Origin: Sipunculus nudus
Lineage: Eukaryota > Annelida > Sipuncula > Golfingiida > Sipunculidae
Length of the DNA stretch: 64,000 bases
NCBI GenBank assembly: GCA_026874595.1
Contig: CM049307.1
Span: 31,979,862 to 32,043,861, forward strand
Reading direction: 5' to 3'
A model generated the notes under the pieces. It ran no database searches. It worked only from the letters and a program-made list of their open reading frames with translations, and had not been told where the DNA came from. Both the position numbers and the translations under genes were made by a program. Positions 62,501 through 64,000 of this stretch are shown piece by piece. Each line of letters starts with the position of its first letter. Positions within the stretch are counted from its first letter, which is position 1.

Positions 62501-63623
62501 AAAGGATTTTATTACTGCCCCCCATGTTTGAAAGTTATTGGAATATTAAATTGTATTGTGCAGAATTTATCTGATTGAGTTCAATGACAAATAAAGGGTT
62601 TGGCACCAAATGTACCATTACATGATTTATTTTGGAAGTTTGACTTGTTTGAGATAGTGTTTGTCTTTATTAAAAAAATTTAATATTTTTGGACCAAACA
62701 TAAGCACTTTTGGGGCCTTTGGTGATGAAATTTCACATTTGTAGGGCACCAGATTGAAGCGTATAACAACCCACCAGATTTTTTCCTTGATGTCATCAAC
62801 GGTGATTCTACGGCTGTCACTTCAACGCTGGATGAAGCAGGTGTGATGAACTCCTCAAAACTCATTCATAAAATCATCTGTGTAATATTGGACTATATGT
62901 CAGTCTCATTTGACTTTATACTCTGCCTTTTGGTATGTTGATTCTAGTAGTTTCATCAGCTCCCTGGGCAACATACAGGCAAAGCAGCCATAATATGTAT
63001 TAGAAGGTTATTCATTCTGAATTTGCCTGATAATCATGAACAGTACCCATTCATTTTTGGATCGAGAGAGTGCAACCTCGTGGTAGAGACTTTAGGCTAT
63101 AAGTCAATGAATGGTAGAATGGGATAAATACCCTCAACCTTGCTATCAAAATTCTGGTGCCCCAGCTATTACTCCACACAATATTTATTCATATAATCTA
63201 ATATACATATAAGTATGATTTACTTTTCTAATGGAGACTGCAGTTTTCTGATTTTGCACCTTAATTTTAAAAATCAAATGCTTTTTGAGAGTGGTGGAAC
63301 TAAGTGTGTTCAGATCTGCTCTCAGTGACATGAAATCAGATTGTACACAGGCAGGTGCACACAAACAAGGATTTAGATTTAAAATATATTTAATTCTTTG
63401 CATTAAAATGAATTATTAGAACCTATTGTTTCCTTATGAAAAATGTTTGAAACTAACCTTTTTCCATTTACATTTCATACAGAAACTCTTGGACCTGATC
63501 ATTCAGTCATCGCTAATGGGAATGGACATCTTAGCAAACATGTAACAATGGTGGATACACAGACTGGAGTGATCCAGCAGAATGGATCAATTGAGATGAA
63601 GGGCATAATGCCGAATGGTACAT
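41472..63623 (+). CDS. ABCG2: ABCG2-like ABC half-transporter, 5' eight coding exons (partial gene)
   Basis: ABCG-family half-transporter. ABCG2 proteins dimerise in the plasma membrane and use ATP to export drugs, urate and porphyrins. Coding exons are 41472-41590, 44439-44498, 51256-51370, 54640-54792, 60027-60184, 61834-61985, 62745-62840 and 63483-63623, giving 331 codons plus one base. The ATP-binding domain is complete: Walker [10 protein letters not shown] (residues 52-60), Q-loop glutamine 98, signature VSGGE (158-162), Walker B VLFLDE (178-183), D-loop GLD (187-189) and switch histidine 215 in [22 protein letters not shown] and [11 protein letters not shown] are close to vertebrate ABCG2. 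The G-type order (NBD before membrane domain) holds; the six-helix membrane domain lies beyond the window. Substrates cannot be read from this half. Confidence 0.95.
41571..42275 (+). repeat. ~61-bp minisatellite spanning the ABCG2 exon 1 splice donor
   Basis: Eleven units of about 61 bp (AACTCAGGTTACAAGGAACA, AAGGAGGAACACACTGGTAT, TATGATGCATAAAGTAAGTA). The first unit overlaps the last ~20 bases of the coding exon (CTGATATTACAAGGCATAAA against CTGGTATTATGATGCATAAA) and contains the real donor. Seven later units keep GTAAGT exactly; others have GTATGT, GTAACT or GTAAAT. AAAGTAAGTATA and CAGTAAGTTA types partly alternate. Confidence 0.92.
42290..44438. other. Rest of ABCG2 intron 1
   Basis: Unique AT-rich sequence except for a probable TIR element at 43748-44245. 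No exon found. Confidence 0.45.
43748..44245. mobile_element. Probable TIR element rich in AAGTCC/GGACTT words
   Basis: Left part AGTGTTGTAGTCAAGTCC and right part CCTACATCACT are imperfect inverted ends. Many subterminal AAGTCC and GAGTCC words point inward from the left and recur on the right (GGACTTGAG, GGACTC). No clear target duplication found, so the class is open. Confidence 0.5.
44439..44498 (+). CDS. ABCG2: ABCG2 coding exon 2 (Walker A)
   Basis: A 60-bp exon with acceptor CTGTTTCAG and donor GTAAGT. With two carried bases it encodes [20 protein letters not shown], holding the Walker A loop that binds ATP phosphates. Phase fits both neighbours. Confidence 0.95.
44499..51255. other. 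ABCG2 intron 2, mostly unique
   Basis: 6.8 kb of AT-rich sequence with no recognised exon or element. It has a poly-C tract at 45655-45674, a short (TAA)n at about 47215-47235, and a TCTC run just before the exon 3 acceptor. Confidence 0.5.
51256..51370 (+). CDS. ABCG2: ABCG2 coding exon 3 (Q-loop)
   Basis: Acceptor GCTGCAG, preceded by a TCTCTCTCTCTC tract; donor GTGAGC; 115 bp, ending in phase 0. It encodes [16 protein letters not shown], a short beta region, and [10 protein letters not shown], whose final glutamine (residue 98) is the Q-loop residue. Near-identity to vertebrate ABCG2 here is the strongest evidence for ABCG2 rather than another ABCG. Confidence 0.95.
51776..52516 (-). mobile_element. 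Family C element, reverse copy in ABCG2 intron 3
   Basis: On the plus strand it begins with the hairpin TAGCCCTCAGCC / GGCTGATGGGCTA and ends GATATTCTAGT, the reverse complement of the copy at 22874-23553. GGCCGGCC repeats at 51841-51858 occupy the place of the GGAC-rich stretch. It contains paired GGTCAAGTTCGAAGATGGGTGACC text. Confidence 0.8.
52591..54488 (-). mobile_element. Family B element, reverse copy in ABCG2 intron 3
   Basis: Ends TATGCCCCCGCCAC/GTGGCCGGGGCATA and CGACACATCTAGT. About ten units; the word GGACTTTTTTTCGCAATGCC (with changes) recurs at 52684, 52864, 53044 and 53224, an exact 180-bp period, and later units drift. This copy and the neighbouring family C copy are only ~75 bp apart. 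Confidence 0.87.
54640..54792 (+). CDS. ABCG2: ABCG2 coding exon 4
   Basis: Acceptor GATTTTCCAG, donor GTATGA; 153 bp, phase 0 both ends, residues 99-149. It encodes [20 protein letters not shown], then a lysine/glutamate-rich helix and [13 protein letters not shown]. This is the helical subdomain of the ATPase, in the same place as [20 protein letters not shown] of ABCG2. Confidence 0.95.
55156..56647 (-). mobile_element. Family D element, reverse copy in ABCG2 intron 4
   Basis: Left end hairpin GTATCCGC/GCGGATAC (55161-55190); right end GTAGTCG/CGACTAC and TATTCTAGT. Units beginning CATAAACCCATATATCTCGG start at 55401, 55681 and 55961 (exact 280-bp period), with a fourth diverged unit from about 56241. 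Each has two GGTGGCGCCACC palindromes. Units 1-3 are almost identical, suggesting recent homogenisation. Confidence 0.87.
55210..55245. repeat. (CCG)n tract at the end of the family D element
   Basis: About eleven CCG-type triplets with one CGG break, beside the terminal hairpin. The other D copy has only a short GGCGGCGGC at the same place (about 17131-17141). Confidence 0.9.
57489..58578 (-). mobile_element. Short family A2 element, reverse copy in ABCG2 intron 4
   Basis: Left end TTAGCCCAGCTGAC...GTCATCTGAGCTATAG is the family A hairpin; right end GACCCATGGGTCCCTTGTT is its 5' terminus. The inner sequence matches 15400-15870 (for example GATGTCCCCAAGATCTCC). About 1.1 kb, so internally deleted relative to the 2.65-kb copies. 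A poly-C tract lies at 58337-58363. Confidence 0.82.
58579..60026. other. Right part of ABCG2 intron 4, unique
   Basis: AT-rich; no exon, repeat end or RNA gene recognised. Confidence 0.5.
60027..60184 (+). CDS. ABCG2: ABCG2 coding exon 5 (signature and Walker B)
   Basis: Acceptor TGACCCAG, donor GTATGT; 158 bp, residues 150-201 plus two bases. It encodes [19 protein letters not shown] (signature) and [19 protein letters not shown] (Walker B, catalytic glutamate 183, D-loop). Key residues are intact, so the ATPase looks functional. The donor lies in the first unit of a ~60-bp minisatellite. Confidence 0.96.
60174..60975 (+). repeat. ~59-60-bp minisatellite spanning the ABCG2 exon 5 splice donor
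   Basis: About 13 units with the core CACAGGTATGTCAGGCTGGT, GACAGGGG and CCTGGTCACCTTGTCCAGT. The first unit holds the true donor (CTTCACAG/GTATGTC), so exon-end bases and GTATGT are copied in nearly every unit. GTTGTTAAAT and GTAGTTTAAT types alternate, and a four-unit block (~237 bp) at 60301 repeats at about 60538. Confidence 0.92.
61097..61812 (+). repeat. ~30-bp minisatellite before the ABCG2 exon 6 acceptor
   Basis: About 24 diverged units of TACTCTGTATTCAGGATATT plus GTCTGTAG. Each has a TATTCAGG word like the acceptor that follows at 61826-61834 (TATTTCAGG). Unit length varies from about 28 to 33 bp. Confidence 0.88.
61834..61985 (+). CDS. ABCG2: ABCG2 coding exon 6 (H-switch)
   Basis: Acceptor TTATTTCAG, donor GTAAGT; 152 bp. 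It encodes [20 protein letters not shown] with switch histidine 215, then [20 protein letters not shown], all aligned with ABCG2. The acceptor follows directly on a ~30-bp minisatellite. Confidence 0.95.
61986..62744. other. ABCG2 intron 6, no feature seen
   Basis: Unique AT-rich intron between exons 6 and 7. Confidence 0.5.
62745..62840 (+). CDS. ABCG2: ABCG2 coding exon 7
   Basis: Acceptor CATTTGTAG, donor GTGTGA; 96 bp. It encodes [20 protein letters not shown] and DSTAV, matching [22 protein letters not shown] of ABCG2. This marks the end of the ATP-binding domain. Confidence 0.95.
62841..63482. other. ABCG2 intron 7, no feature seen
   Basis: Unique AT-rich intron between exons 7 and 8. 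Confidence 0.5.
63483..63623 (+). CDS. ABCG2: ABCG2 coding exon 8 (linker)
   Basis: Acceptor TTTCATACAG, donor GTGAGT after ACAT; 141 bp, 46 codons plus partials. It encodes a hydrophilic, glycine/asparagine-rich linker (for example [13 protein letters not shown] and [11 protein letters not shown]). Phase is right and the position corresponds to the linker between ATPase and membrane domain, but the sequence does not resemble the vertebrate linker. It could be lineage-specific or alternatively spliced. Confidence 0.8.
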
Positions 63624-63773
63624 GTGAGTGGTGTTTGTAGTCATTAACCACCCCTCCCCCTTTACTAATGTGGTACATACCCAGTACTGACTGATTAATA
63701 TATCAGTTAACCTAATTGAAATTTCATTCACATCTGCCTAACATTGGTAGTGATCTAATAAGTTGATTTCAAG

Positions 63774-63952
63774 TACAGTGGAACCCCACCTTGCAACCAC
63801 CCAACAATTATGACTACCCCAAAAGTACACCTCTTTCCTTGGTCCCAATTATATGATCCTGGTAATGTAGAATTTCACAAATGCAACCTTCCCTAAATTA
63901 TGACCACCTCAGACGGTCCCTAGAGTGGTCGTAATTGTGGGGTTCCATTGTA
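63774..63952. mobile_element. MITE with TA-flanked inverted ends
   Basis: Starts TACAGTGGAACCCCAC and ends GTGGGGTTCCATTGTA, inverted repeats of 16 bases with one mismatch, 179 bp apart, with TA at each edge. This fits a Tc1/mariner-type MITE with TA duplication (class inferred). No ORF. Confidence 0.75.
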
Positions 63953-64000
63953 TAAATAATGTCATATATGATATAAGAAACAATAATTTCTGACAAATGG

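Overview
This is an intron-rich animal genome window. It holds parts of two conserved membrane-transporter genes, transcribed divergently. On the minus strand, nine coding exons (1319-29343) encode the first ~341 residues of an SLC38A10-type amino acid transporter; its 3' part lies left of the window. On the plus strand, eight coding exons (41472-63623) encode the ATP-binding half and linker of an ABCG2-type half-transporter; its membrane half lies right of the window. All exon joins keep phase across GT-AG introns, and conserved motifs run through the joins. The start codons are 12.1 kb apart, head to head.

Most remaining sequence is AT-rich intron or intergenic DNA filled with non-autonomous repeats. 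Four families recur, called A to D here. Each has a short palindrome or hairpin at its 5' side (B, C and D begin CTAGA), a body often made of tandem units (A1 337 bp, B 180 bp, D 280 bp), usually a GGAC-rich stretch, and a 12-14 bp-stem hairpin flush with the 3' end. The architecture resembles bivalve pearl/HINE (Helentron-like) elements with ~160-180 bp tandem cores. With the intron structure this suggests a mollusc, probably a heterodont bivalve. That assignment is an inference from repeat style, not a database match.

Layout. 1-736: family A1 end. 1319-1439: SLC38A10 exon 9. 1440-17846: a 16.4-kb intron with A1 split by a B copy, an A2 copy, and a D copy. 17847-21249: exons 8 to 4. 21250-27843: an intron with a second A2 copy split by a B copy, which itself carries a C copy and a hAT-like element with an 8-bp target duplication. 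27844-29349: exons 3 to 1. 29350-41456: intergenic/5' region with GC-rich patches, microsatellites and repeat relics. 41457-63623: ABCG2 exons, with C and B copies in intron 4 and D and A copies in intron 5 (introns numbered after the coding exons), all in reverse orientation.

Two patterns stand out. First, two ABCG2 5' splice sites each lie inside the first unit of a ~60-bp minisatellite, so the donor site is copied about a dozen times downstream. Second, every family A-D element found within a host gene is antisense to that gene. I saw no transposase, reverse transcriptase or Rep-helicase ORF, no recognisable RNA gene and no CRISPR array.
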